Assembly: GCF_000686705.1 (NCBI RefSeq)
Contig: NZ_JMLJ01000007.1
Coordinates: forward strand, 124,001-188,000
DNA length: 64,000 nt
Origin: Clostridium hydrogeniformans DSM 21757
GTDB taxonomy: Bacteria; Bacillota; Clostridia; Clostridiales; Clostridiaceae
Direction of reading: 5' to 3'
Below, in pieces: positions 1-8,516 of this stretch; the first letter of the stretch is position 1; each line of letters opens with the position of its first letter. Made by a program: the position numbers and the translations under genes. The notes beneath the pieces are model-generated. The model was not told the origin of the DNA, did no database searches, and saw only the letters and a program-made list of their open reading frames with translations.

Positions 1-433
1 ATATAATTTGAAAAATAAACTAGTTGAAAAGTTGAATTTAATTAAATTTCAATTAAAAAATATATAAACTTTGATCCTAATAATTAAAAATTTATTTTAG
101 CGGTTAACCCCATATATCTAAATGATATTTTAATTGTCCATGAATATATAAATATAAAGCACATTCTAAATAATGCTTGAAGTAATTTATTGAAATAATC
201 TTTAAATGCTATTATATATAAAATAATATTTAAAAACTATTTCGTATATTATTAATTTTTATAGTAATAATTTGCAATGTAAACCTTTTAATTTTTAATT
301 AATTAATTAAAAATTATATTAAAATTAATCATATTAGAATAAATCATAAGAAGTAGAAATTTGTTGAAGGAATATTTTCAGAATTGTAGAATAAATACTA
401 ATAGTGAGTTGAATATAAGTGGGGGTGCAATTT
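1..433. other. AT-rich leader region, no gene
   Basis: No convincing coding region is visible. The stretch is extremely AT-rich and presumably carries the promoter of the aminotransferase that starts at 434. A perfect 26-bp palindrome lies at 290-315 (arms AATTTTTAATTAA); its pure AT content makes it weak evidence for an operator. The ribosome site GGGGGTG at 421-427 belongs to the next gene. Confidence 0.6.
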
Positions 434-1621
434 ATGAATTTTAAATTTGCGGAAAGAACATCAAAGATAAAAGCTTCAGAAATAAGAGAGTTATTAAAAC
501 TAACAGAGGAGCCACAAATAATTTCATTTGCAGGAGGACTTCCTGCACCTGAATTATTCCCAGTTGAAAATATGGAGATAATAGCTGCAAAAGTTATTAG
601 AGAGCAAGGTAGAGCTGCTCTTCAATACAGCACAACTGAAGGATTTACTCCTCTTAGAGAAGTTATAGTAGAACAAAGATTAAAGCCAATAGGAATTAAC
701 GCTACTGTGGATAACATTTTAATAACTAGTGGATCACAGCAAGCTCTAGAATTTACTGCAAAATTATTTATCGATAAGGATGATATAATAATTTGTGAGA
801 GTCCAAGTTACCTAGGAGCTATAAATGCTTTTAATGCTTATGAACCAAAATTTGTAGAGGTTCCAATGGATGAAGATGGAATGATAATGGAAGAGCTTGA
901 AAAGGCTTTAAAAGAAAATCCAAAAGCTAAATTTATATATACAATACCAGATTTCCAAAATCCATCTGGAGTTACAATGTCTGTAGAAAGAAGAAAACGT
1001 TTAACGGAAATTGCTAAGGAATATAATATTCCTGTAGTTGAAGATAGCCCTTATGGAGATTTAGTTTTTGATTGTGAAAGATATCCTACCATAAAGAGTT
1101 TTGATACAGATGGATATGTTATACACTTAGGTACTTTCTCAAAAACCTTCTGCCCTGGTCTTAGACTAGGTTGGGTATGTGCATCAAAAGAAATTGCTCA
1201 AAAATATACCCTATTAAAGCAAGGAGCAGACCTTCAATGTAGTACCTTAGACCAAAGAATAGCTGCTCAGTATATGCAAGATCATAATTTAGATGAGCAT
1301 ATTGCAAAGATATGTGAAACTTATAAAAGAAGAAGAGATTTAATGCTTAATGCTATGAAAGAATATTTCCCTAAAGAAATAAAGTTCACTAACTCTAAGG
1401 GTGGATTATTTACTTGGGTTGAACTTAGAGAAGACTTAGATTCTGCTATCATATTGAAGGAAGCTCTTGAAGAAAACGTGGCTTTTGTTCCAGGGTCATC
1501 TTTCTTCCCAAATGGAGGACGTAAAAACTTCTTTAGACTTAACTACTCTAATATGACAGATGATAAAATAGTAGATGGAATTAAAAGACTGGCAAAAGTT
1601 ATCAATAAACATTATAATTAA
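434..1621 (+). CDS. PLP-dependent aminotransferase, LysN/MocR-C type
   Basis: This is a fold-type I aminotransferase of about 395 residues, the normal family length. The motif GTFSKTFCPGLRLGW carries the probable PLP-binding lysine near residue 237, and SGSQQAL and PDFQNPSG are typical of the 2-aminoadipate/LysN and MocR C-terminal group. The open frame reaches back to a GTG at 419, but ATG 434 is preferred because GGGGGTG (421-427) lies 6 bases upstream of it. It is cytosolic and probably transaminates an amino acid with 2-oxoglutarate or pyruvate; the substrate cannot be read from sequence. No N-terminal GntR DNA-binding domain is present, so it is an enzyme and not a MocR regulator. A second aminotransferase follows about 250 bp downstream. 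Confidence 0.85.
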   Translation: MNFKFAERTSKIKASEIRELLKLTEEPQIISFAGGLPAPELFPVENMEIIAAKVIREQGRAALQYSTTEGFTPLREVIVEQRLKPIGINATVDNILITSGSQQALEFTAKLFIDKDDIIICESPSYLGAINAFNAYEPKFVEVPMDEDGMIMEELEKALKENPKAKFIYTIPDFQNPSGVTMSVERRKRLTEIAKEYNIPVVEDSPYGDLVFDCERYPTIKSFDTDGYVIHLGTFSKTFCPGLRLGWVCASKEIAQKYTLLKQGADLQCSTLDQRIAAQYMQDHNLDEHIAKICETYKRRRDLMLNAMKEYFPKEIKFTNSKGGLFTWVELREDLDSAIILKEALEENVAFVPGSSFFPNGGRKNFFRLNYSNMTDDKIVDGIKRLAKVINKHYN

Positions 1622-1640
1622 TAATAAAGACTGAATAGAT

Positions 1641-1676
1641 ATCTCTCCTTGGGAAATAATAATCCTAGGGAGGGAT
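1641..1676 (+). promoter_or_regulatory. Hairpin enclosing a ribosome binding site
   Basis: Positions 1641-1653 can pair with 1664-1676 as a 13-bp stem (three G-U pairs) around a 10-base loop. The 3' arm holds the complete purine-rich ribosome site AGGGAGGG (1667-1674) of the 50-codon ORF at 1681. No T-run follows, so it does not look like a terminator. It could gate translation of the small ORF; this is inference. Confidence 0.5.
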
Positions 1677-1680
1677 AATT

Positions 1681-1833
1681 ATGTATGATGCAAAATCTAA
1701 AGAAAAAGAAGAAGTCACAGATATAAAATATTATGAGTCCATAAGCGACAGAGGATATTTTTATAATCCTGTTCCTTATTCAATAGGAAGAACAAAATTG
1801 TCTTACGTACCTAAAGAAAATTTATTTGAATAA
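1681..1833 (+). CDS. Small 50-residue protein, unknown
   Basis: A 50-codon ORF starts with ATG and a very strong ribosome site (AGGGAGGG, 1667-1674) and sits between two aminotransferase genes in the same direction. The product is charged at the N-terminus (KSKEKEE) and rich in tyrosine and aromatic residues in the middle (YYES, GYFYNPVPY). It has no signal peptide or membrane segment, and I do not recognise a family. Its ribosome site lies in a hairpin stem, so translation may be conditional. Reality as a gene rests on start spacing and placement rather than homology. Confidence 0.6.
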   Translation: MYDAKSKEKEEVTDIKYYESISDRGYFYNPVPYSIGRTKLSYVPKENLFE

Positions 1834-1876
1834 AAAATTTATACTTATAAGGTTATTTTAAGGGGGATTTTATTCT

Positions 1877-3073
1877 ATGAAAATATCAAAAAGAATTGAA
1901 AATATGCAATTTTCACCTATTCGTAAGCTTGCTCCATTTGCTGAAGAAGCAAGGAAGCAAGGAAAAAAGGTTTATGGTCTTAACATAGGACAACCAGACA
2001 TAGAAACTCCAAAAGAGTTTTTTGAAGCAGTTCAAAGCTTTGATGACAAAGTCTTGAAATATGCTGGCTCTCAAGGAGTAGATAAATTAATAGAAAGTTT
2101 TATAGAATATTATAAGGGTTGGAACATAAACTTTAATAAAAACGAACTTTTAATTACTTACGGTGGAAGTGAAGCTATACTCTTTGCTTTAATGGCTATC
2201 TGTGATGTAGGAGATGAGATACTAATTCCTGAACCTTTCTATACAAATTATAATGGATTTAGTGAATCCGCTGGAGTTAATGTGGTTCCATTTATAACAA
2301 AGGCTGAAGAAGGATTTCACCTTCCAAAGAAAGAAGAAATAGTAAAAAATATAACTGATAAAACAAGAGCTATTCTTGTATCTAATCCAGGTAACCCAAC
2401 TGGAGTTGTTTATACCTATGAAGAAGTTAGACTTCTTGCGGATATAGCAAAAGAATATGATCTTTATATAATATCAGATGAGGTTTATAGAGAGTTTATT
2501 TATGATGATTTAAAATACACCTCCACTATGTATATGGAGGATATACAGGATAGAGTTATATTAATAGATAGTATATCAAAACGTTATAGTGCTTGTGGAG
2601 CAAGAATCGGTTTAGTTGCATCAAAAAATACAGTTCTAATTAATCAAATATTAAAACTTTGTCAGTCTAGGTTATGTGTTCCTACAATAGAGCAAATAGC
2701 CGCTGCAAACCTTATAAACACTCCTGAAAGTTATTTTACTAAAGTAAAAGCAGAATATGAAAGAAGAAGAAACATAATGTTTGAAGGCCTTATGGATATT
2801 GAAGGAGTTATATGCAAAAAGCCAACAGGAGCATTCTATGTTGTTGCAAAACTACCAGTAGAAAATGCAGAACATTTTGCTAAATGGTTATTAACAGATT
2901 ATAGCTATGATAATAAGACAGTTATGGTAGCACCAGCTGAAGGTTTCTATGCAACTGAAGGACTTGGAAAAGATGAAATAAGACTTTCATACTGCTTAAA
3001 TATTGATGACTTAAAGGATGCTATGAATATCCTAAAGAATGCTTTAAGTAAATACAAAGAAGATTATAAGTAA
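1877..3073 (+). CDS. Class I/II pyridoxal-phosphate aminotransferase
   Basis: This 398-residue protein is an aspartate-aminotransferase-fold enzyme. Visible motifs are GLNIGQPDIETP near the N-terminus, the SNPGNPTG cofactor loop near residue 170, SDEVYREF near 200, and the PLP lysine in SISKRYSACGARIG (K235). The ribosome site AGGGGGA lies just before ATG 1877. The order of motifs and the length fit MalY/PatA-like or AspB-type enzymes; the amino acid substrate is not determinable here. It is separated from the first aminotransferase by the 50-codon ORF and ends at a strong hairpin, so it could be the last gene of that unit. Confidence 0.85.
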   Translation: MKISKRIENMQFSPIRKLAPFAEEARKQGKKVYGLNIGQPDIETPKEFFEAVQSFDDKVLKYAGSQGVDKLIESFIEYYKGWNINFNKNELLITYGGSEAILFALMAICDVGDEILIPEPFYTNYNGFSESAGVNVVPFITKAEEGFHLPKKEEIVKNITDKTRAILVSNPGNPTGVVYTYEEVRLLADIAKEYDLYIISDEVYREFIYDDLKYTSTMYMEDIQDRVILIDSISKRYSACGARIGLVASKNTVLINQILKLCQSRLCVPTIEQIAAANLINTPESYFTKVKAEYERRRNIMFEGLMDIEGVICKKPTGAFYVVAKLPVENAEHFAKWLLTDYSYDNKTVMVAPAEGFYATEGLGKDEIRLSYCLNIDDLKDAMNILKNALSKYKEDYK

Positions 3074-3077
3074 ACAT

Positions 3078-3111
3078 AAATAGGCTACCCTATCTTTTGG
3101 GTAGCCTATTT
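3078..3111. terminator. Bidirectional terminator
   Basis: A perfect 13-bp stem (3078-3090 with 3099-3111) separates the converging aminotransferase and GNAT genes. The stop codon of the minus-strand gene lies inside the 3' arm. Confidence 0.8.
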
Positions 3112-3981
3112 ATGTAATGTCCAATTAAACATATAATTTTCTTCTTTAAAGCCAAGTTTCTTGTACAAATTCAATGCTATATAATTATCAGCATAACACC
3201 TAATTCTAACATCTTTAAACCCTATATTTTTACATATATTAATAAGAGATTTCATTAATATATCCCCTAAGCCATGATTTCTATATTCTTCTAATATGCC
3301 TACGTTCACAATTAATGGATTTTTATTACTTAAGATTATTTGACCATATCCTGCATAATGATTTTTATCTTTTATAAAAACAGAACCCCTCTTAAGATAA
3401 AAGCTTTGTTTTTCTTCATAGAATATATCTCCTAGAGTCAATGGGATACGATTTTCATCGTAAAAAACTGAATTTTGGATACTGCATCTTAGCTCCTCAT
3501 GATAGCTTTCTTGAAACACTTCAATAATGTTATTATCTATTGGAAACTGTTTTAAGTTTTCTATATTTAGTTTTAACTCCACTAATGAATTTCTTATATA
3601 AAATCCCATTCTACTTAGGATGGTATTTAGTTCTTCCTTATAAGTACAGTTATAAGAAAAATTATATTTAGATTTTTTAAAACCTGGAATATTATTTCTA
3701 AAAAAATTTATTATATCATATTCCATATATTCAGGATTAATATAAAAACTTCTTATATTATATGAACCCTCATCTATAGCCTCGTACCATAAAAATCCTT
3801 CATAATTCCCTGCAATTTTTAAAAGATATATCTTATTTAAAAATAATATTTTTTTATACCAACAAGTAATAGCCATATACTCAGAAAAGTCTTCATTATA
3901 TTTATTAAATTCTAAAGCCTTTTTATTCAAAAAGTACATATGTTTCTTATTAAATAAATTTAATTTCTCTACTTTATTCAT
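3106..3981 (-). CDS. GNAT family N-acetyltransferase
   Basis: The C-terminal third (about residues 200-290) is a GNAT fold. It shows VNVGILEEYRNHGLGDILM, matching the acetyl-CoA pyrophosphate-binding loop (R/Q-x-x-G-x-G/A pattern), followed by the closing NYIALNLYKKLGF motif. The first 180 residues are not recognisable in detail and may be a second, degenerate GNAT-like half, as in other two-domain clostridial acetyltransferases. The start ATG has GAGGA 8 bases upstream on the minus strand. It is monocistronic and convergent with the upstream aminotransferase. The substrate is unknown. Confidence 0.75.
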   Translation of the reverse strand: MNKVEKLNLFNKKHMYFLNKKALEFNKYNEDFSEYMAITCWYKKILFLNKIYLLKIAGNYEGFLWYEAIDEGSYNIRSFYINPEYMEYDIINFFRNNIPGFKKSKYNFSYNCTYKEELNTILSRMGFYIRNSLVELKLNIENLKQFPIDNNIIEVFQESYHEELRCSIQNSVFYDENRIPLTLGDIFYEEKQSFYLKRGSVFIKDKNHYAGYGQIILSNKNPLIVNVGILEEYRNHGLGDILMKSLINICKNIGFKDVRIRCYADNYIALNLYKKLGFKEENYMFNWTLHK

Positions 3982-4055
3982 AAATTAAGTCCTCTATTAA
4001 TAGTTATTTCTTCTAAATTTTAACACTTAATTAAGAGTAAAACAATATTAAAACT

Positions 4056-4084
4056 AAAAAAAGGTGACTTAGTCACCTTTTTTT
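4056..4084. terminator. Terminator behind ispH-S1
   Basis: The stem GGTGAC/GTCACC (4063-4068 with 4072-4077) is flanked by A-runs and T-runs on the two sides, so it can work in both directions. It abuts the stop codon of the minus-strand ispH-S1 gene. Confidence 0.85.
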
Positions 4085-6032
4085 ACTCAACTGCTTTTAT
4101 ACTTAAAGCTATTCTCTTCTCTTCTGGTTTTACATCTAATATTTTAACCTTAACGCTCTCATTTATTTCTAAAACCTCTCCTGGTTTGTTTATCTTATTA
4201 TGACTTATTTGAGAGAGATGAACTAGTCCATCTATTCCTGGTTCAAGTTCTACAAAAGCTCCAAAGTCTGCAAACCTTACTACTTTTCCAAGAGCTATAT
4301 TCCCTACTGGATAATTTAGATGAGCATTATCCCATGGGTTTGGAGTTAATTCTTTTATACTTAATCCAAGCTTCTTATTTTCTCTATCTATATTTATTAC
4401 TTTAACATTAAGTTTTTCACCTATCTTAAGGACTTCTTTAGGTGAGTTTATTTTTCCCCAACTAATTTCAGAAAGATGAAGAAGACCATCTATCCCTTTA
4501 ATATTTACGAAAGCTCCAAAGTCTGATATTCTTTTTACTTCACCTTCATATATACCATTCTCTTCTATTGAATTCCAAGAGTTTTCTTCATTTTTAATGC
4601 TATCTTCTATAAGAATAGCTTTTCTAGATGCCACTATTTTTTCTTTCTTTTCATTATCTATAAATTCGATTATTTTTACTTCTATAGTCTTATTAACATA
4701 TTCACTTAAGTCTTCTACATGCTTTAGATCTACTAAGGAAGCAGGTAGGAATACATTAACTCCCTTATACTTGCATATTAAGCCTCCGTTTATAGCCTTA
4801 GAAACCTTAACCTCTATTACCTGTTCTGTTTTAAATATGTCCTCTATTTCATTCTTAATTTTATCTTTTTCTAATTCAACTCTTGATAAAACAACATTTC
4901 CATGTTCATTTTTTATCTTTATAACTTGTGCTTCTATTTCTTCTCCTGATCTAAATTTCTCTTTTAAATCAACTTCCTCTTCATAAGATGCTTCATTTCT
5001 AGGAATAAATCCTTCATCCTTATATTTCAAATCAACATATAGTCCTTCTCTAGCCACACTAATTATCTTTCCTGTTATTCTTTCCCCAATGTGTACTGAT
5101 GAGTTATTACTATCCATATAGTTTAATACATCATTCATATCAACAATATTACTTTCTATATGATTTTTCATGTCAGCATCACTATTATTATCCTTACCTA
5201 CTTTAGCTAAGGCCTCATTAATTATCCACTCTGGAGTAGAAGCCCCTGCTGTAACTCCTATATTATCATATCCAGAATTTAAAAATTCAGAAGGAATTTC
5301 CTCTGCTCTTTCTACATGTATTGTATTTTCGCAATTGGATTTACATATTTCATAAAGCTTCGTAGTATTAGAACTATGTTTTCCTCCAATAACTACAACA
5401 GCATCTACATTCTTTGATAATTCAAAGGCACTTTTTTGCCTCTCTTCTGTAGCTGAACAGATTGTATTAAATACAACGAATTCTTTACATGTTTTGCTAA
5501 CTTCTAAAACTGCCTTTTCAAAATCAGCTTGCTTTTGTGTAGTTTGAGAAACAAGACAAACTCTTCTTGGAAGTGTCTCGCTGAATTCTCCATTTTTATA
5601 TACTATTGCACTATTATTACACCATCCATTTATACCTATAACCTCTGGGTGGTCTTTATCTCCAACAATTACAATTCTAAAACCTTTATCATAATATTGT
5701 TGTGCTTTCTTTTGTATGTTTGTTACATAAGGACATGTAGCGTCTTCTACAATTAATCCCTTTTCTTCTAACAAATCATAGGTGCTTTTAGATACACCAT
5801 GGGATCTTATTATTATAACATCCCCTTTAGTTAAAGATTCTATTTCTTCTATATCAATTGGATATATATCTTTATCCTTTAAAAAATTTACTGCATCACT
5901 ATTGTGTATTAAAGGTCCAAGGGTATATATCTTTTTATTATATTGCTCTCTAAATTTTAATGCCTCATCTACAGCACGTTTTACACCAAAACAAAAACCT
6001 GCTTTATCTGCTAGTTTTATCTCTTTTTTCAT
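4083..6032 (-). CDS. ispH: IspH (HMBPP reductase) fused to S1 RNA-binding repeats
   Basis: Residues 1-280 form 4-hydroxy-3-methylbut-2-enyl diphosphate reductase, the last step of the MEP isoprenoid pathway. The three cysteines that hold its iron-sulfur cluster are visible at C14 (GFCFGV), C100 (DATCPYV) and C192 (NTICSAT). About residues 310-649 carry four S1 domains; the last two are canonical (SDFGAFVNIKGIDGLLHLSEIS and the FADFGAFVELEPGIDG repeat), while the second is degenerate. This IspH-S1 fusion of about 640 residues is characteristic of Clostridia. The S1 part should bind RNA or ribosomes; why it is fused to IspH is unknown. It lies 33 bases behind cmk, an order seen in many Firmicutes. 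Confidence 0.93.
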   Translation of the reverse strand: MKKEIKLADKAGFCFGVKRAVDEALKFREQYNKKIYTLGPLIHNSDAVNFLKDKDIYPIDIEEIESLTKGDVIIIRSHGVSKSTYDLLEEKGLIVEDATCPYVTNIQKKAQQYYDKGFRIVIVGDKDHPEVIGINGWCNNSAIVYKNGEFSETLPRRVCLVSQTTQKQADFEKAVLEVSKTCKEFVVFNTICSATEERQKSAFELSKNVDAVVVIGGKHSSNTTKLYEICKSNCENTIHVERAEEIPSEFLNSGYDNIGVTAGASTPEWIINEALAKVGKDNNSDADMKNHIESNIVDMNDVLNYMDSNNSSVHIGERITGKIISVAREGLYVDLKYKDEGFIPRNEASYEEEVDLKEKFRSGEEIEAQVIKIKNEHGNVVLSRVELEKDKIKNEIEDIFKTEQVIEVKVSKAINGGLICKYKGVNVFLPASLVDLKHVEDLSEYVNKTIEVKIIEFIDNEKKEKIVASRKAILIEDSIKNEENSWNSIEENGIYEGEVKRISDFGAFVNIKGIDGLLHLSEISWGKINSPKEVLKIGEKLNVKVINIDRENKKLGLSIKELTPNPWDNAHLNYPVGNIALGKVVRFADFGAFVELEPGIDGLVHLSQISHNKINKPGEVLEINESVKVKILDVKPEEKRIALSIKAVE

Positions 6033-6065
6033 AGCTATCGCTCCTATATAATTTATGGTTTTTAA

Positions 6066-6710
6066 TTATTTAATAAAAGATGCTATTTTATTCACTACTT
6101 CATCAATACCAATGCCTGTAGTGTCTATCTCAATAGCATCATCTGCTTTTCTTAATGGATCTACTTCCCTATTGGTATCAAGGTCATCTCTTCTTATTAT
6201 ATCTTTTAATATTTCCTCATAAACTACATCTAATCCTTTTGATGTAAGTTCATTGTATCTTCTTGAAGCCCTCTCTTTTGGGCTTGCTGTTAAAAAGAAC
6301 TTAAATGGAGCATTCTTTAAAACTACAGTACCTATATCCCTTCCATCCATTATAACATCATATTCCTTAGCCATTTGTTGCATAAGTTTTACAAGTTTTT
6401 CTCTCACTTCTTTTATGGAAGCATAGGCCGAAACATTATGACTTATTTCAGGTACTGTAATAAGATCATTTACATCTTCTCCATTTAAAATTAATCTATC
6501 ATTATTAAAATGCATATTAAGATTTTCAATTATGGTGCATACTCCTTCAGTGTCATTAGGAGAAATTCCTTTCTCTAAAGCCTTAAGGGTTACTGCCCTA
6601 TACATAGAGCCTGTATTTATGTACATTAAACTAAATCTATCTGCAATTAATTTTGCAATGGTACTTTTTCCTGCACCAGCTGGTCCGTCTATAGCAACTG
6701 ATATTCTCAA
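6066..6710 (-). CDS. cmk: Cytidylate kinase
   Basis: This 214-residue P-loop kinase phosphorylates CMP and dCMP. The Walker A motif GPAGAGKST starts at residue 9. DGRDIGTVV near the middle and RRDDLDTNREVDPLRKADDA near the C-terminus are signature elements of Cmk. The start is a TTG codon at 6710 with AAGGCGG about 7 bases upstream; no in-frame ATG lies before the P-loop. It is followed by ispH-S1 and preceded by aroH in a probable four-gene operon. Confidence 0.92.
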   Translation of the reverse strand: MRISVAIDGPAGAGKSTIAKLIADRFSLMYINTGSMYRAVTLKALEKGISPNDTEGVCTIIENLNMHFNNDRLILNGEDVNDLITVPEISHNVSAYASIKEVREKLVKLMQQMAKEYDVIMDGRDIGTVVLKNAPFKFFLTASPKERASRRYNELTSKGLDVVYEEILKDIIRRDDLDTNREVDPLRKADDAIEIDTTGIGIDEVVNKIASFIK

Positions 6711-6730
6711 GTATATTCCGCCTTTCTTAT

Positions 6731-7108
6731 TTATAAGTGCTCTTGCTCATTATAACATAAATCTTTTCTTAAATCTTTTGCTTTTTTTAGATATACATGA
6801 TAAATGTTATCTAGAGATTCATTATAAAATACAGTGACTCTAATACACTTAGAAAGGTAGGATGAATTTTTTACCTTCATTTCATTAAAATGCATTATAG
6901 CTGCATTATTTATATTAAAATGCTCCCTAATAAATTTTCCTGGATAATCCTTATCTATATCATCTGTACACGAAAATATTATAGAGCTTATGTCTTTAAT
7001 ATTTAAATTATTTTTTTTAATAATTTCATCCATCATAAATATTGAATTGCTCTTTATTTCATCTATTGTATTTTCAGCTATAGTTATTGCTCCTCTTATG
7101 GCAACCAA
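6731..7108 (-). CDS. aroH: Chorismate mutase, AroH type
   Basis: This 125-residue protein matches the trimeric monofunctional AroH family (chorismate to prephenate, phenylalanine and tyrosine synthesis). Conserved features are the opening AIRGAITI with the substrate-binding arginine, FNEMKV with the catalytic glutamate position, SKCIRVTVF with the key arginine, and the C-terminal HVYLKKAKDLRKDL. The start is TTG at 7108, supported by AGGTGA a few bases upstream inside the end of the flavoprotein gene. It is two bases from the preceding stop, so translational coupling is likely. Confidence 0.88.
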   Translation of the reverse strand: MVAIRGAITIAENTIDEIKSNSIFMMDEIIKKNNLNIKDISSIIFSCTDDIDKDYPGKFIREHFNINNAAIMHFNEMKVKNSSYLSKCIRVTVFYNESLDNIYHVYLKKAKDLRKDLCYNEQEHL

Positions 7109-7110
7109 AT

Positions 7111-8337
7111 TTATTCACCTACCCTAGTTCCAGCTAAATATCCTGTAGAAAATGCTATTTGTACGTTATAACCTCCAGTAAAGGCATCTACATCCATAAC
7201 TTCTCCTGCAAAATAAAGGTTATTTACTATCTTAGACTTCATAGTTGAAGGATCTATTTCCTTAACATTTACACCACCTGCTGTAACAATAGCTTCTGCT
7301 ATAGGTCTTGTACCAACCACAGTTAATGTGAAGTTTTGTATTAATTTTCCTAATTCTTTTCTCTCTTCCTTTTTTATAAGATGAACTTTTTTATTTTCAT
7401 CTATCCCACTTAATTTAATCACTACATCTATAAGTTTTTGAGGTAATAAGTCTTCTAAAGAATTTTTGAAGTCCTTATTTATATATTTAGAAAAGTCCTT
7501 TTGTAGCCTTAAATCCATTTCTTTCTCTGATAGTGCAGGTTTTAAGTTAATAGATAATTTATAAGTTTTCCCATTCTCCACTACTCTGCTTCCACTTAAA
7601 ATTATAGGACCAGAAGCACCATAATGGGTAAATAACATCTCTCCAAAGTCCTTATAAAGGCTTTTATTTTCCTTACTAAGAATATTGATCTCTACATTTT
7701 TCAATGAAAGCCCCTGTAAATCTTTAATCCAAGGTTCTGACACTTGAACTGGAACTAAGGAAGCTTTAGGAGGAATAATTGAATGCCCTAACTTTTTTGA
7801 AAGCTTTAATCCATCTCCAGTAGAGCCTGTTAAAGGATAAGAAACTCCACCAGTGCATAGTATAAAATAATCACCTGAGATTTTTGTATCATCCTCAAGG
7901 AGTACACCACTTATTTCATTTTCTTCTTTCACTATAAAATCCTTTACTTTACAGCCAAGTTTAAGGGAAACTTTTTTATCTATTAAGGCACTATTAAATG
8001 CCCCTATTATATCTGATGATTTATCAGAGCATGGAAACACCCTATCCCCTCTCTCAGTTTTAAGAGGTACTCCTAAGCTTTCAAGAAGCTTTATAGTATC
8101 TAAATTAGTAAAAGTGTATAGAGAGCTATAGAGAAAATGAGGATTTCCTGGTATATAATCAAAAAACTCACTTATATCCTTTCCATTAGTTACATTACAT
8201 CGTCCTTTTCCAGTTATATATAGTTTCTTTCCTAGTTTATTATTTCCATCTATTAGAGTTACTTCATGTTCTTTTGCAGCTTGAAGAGCTGCCATCATAC
8301 CTGAAGGACCTCCACCAATTACAATAACCTTACTCAT
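7111..8337 (-). CDS. HI0933/BaiN-like FAD-dependent oxidoreductase
   Basis: This 408-residue flavoprotein has an N-terminal dinucleotide-binding motif (VIGGGPSGMMAA), a GKGRCNVTN segment diagnostic of the HI0933/YhiN/BaiN family, and a C-terminal FAD-contacting stretch (NLYFAGEVMDVDAFTGGYN). Members are annotated as aminoacetone oxidases or NAD(P)/FAD oxidoreductases, but the physiological substrate is mostly unsettled. It is the first gene of a tight minus-strand cluster with aroH, cmk and ispH-S1. The start ATG at 8337 has a GGAGC-type ribosome site. Confidence 0.85.
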   Translation of the reverse strand: MSKVIVIGGGPSGMMAALQAAKEHEVTLIDGNNKLGKKLYITGKGRCNVTNGKDISEFFDYIPGNPHFLYSSLYTFTNLDTIKLLESLGVPLKTERGDRVFPCSDKSSDIIGAFNSALIDKKVSLKLGCKVKDFIVKEENEISGVLLEDDTKISGDYFILCTGGVSYPLTGSTGDGLKLSKKLGHSIIPPKASLVPVQVSEPWIKDLQGLSLKNVEINILSKENKSLYKDFGEMLFTHYGASGPIILSGSRVVENGKTYKLSINLKPALSEKEMDLRLQKDFSKYINKDFKNSLEDLLPQKLIDVVIKLSGIDENKKVHLIKKEERKELGKLIQNFTLTVVGTRPIAEAIVTAGGVNVKEIDPSTMKSKIVNNLYFAGEVMDVDAFTGGYNVQIAFSTGYLAGTRVGE

Positions 8338-8487
8338 ATATTCAGCTCCTAATAAATTATTAAATCATCATAAGAGTATATCCAAAACATGTATATTTGT
8401 CAATTTACCTTATAACTATAACTTAACCTGTTTTTCTTAGTTAAATCTTAAAATAATTAAAATTCATAACAAAATTTTAATCATAAA

Positions 8488-8509
8488 AAAGAAGCCCGAA
8501 GGCTTCTTT
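8488..8509 (-). terminator. Terminator of gdhA
   Basis: A 9-bp stem AAAGAAGCC/GGCTTCTTT with a CGAA tetraloop lies just after the gdhA stop, followed on the minus strand by a T-run. Confidence 0.88.
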
Positions 8510-8516
8510 AAAAGTT

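Noticed and set aside
290-315. 26-bp AT palindrome upstream of the first aminotransferase as an operator
   Set aside because: Sequence made only of A and T in a region of this composition gives such palindromes easily; no second site supports it.
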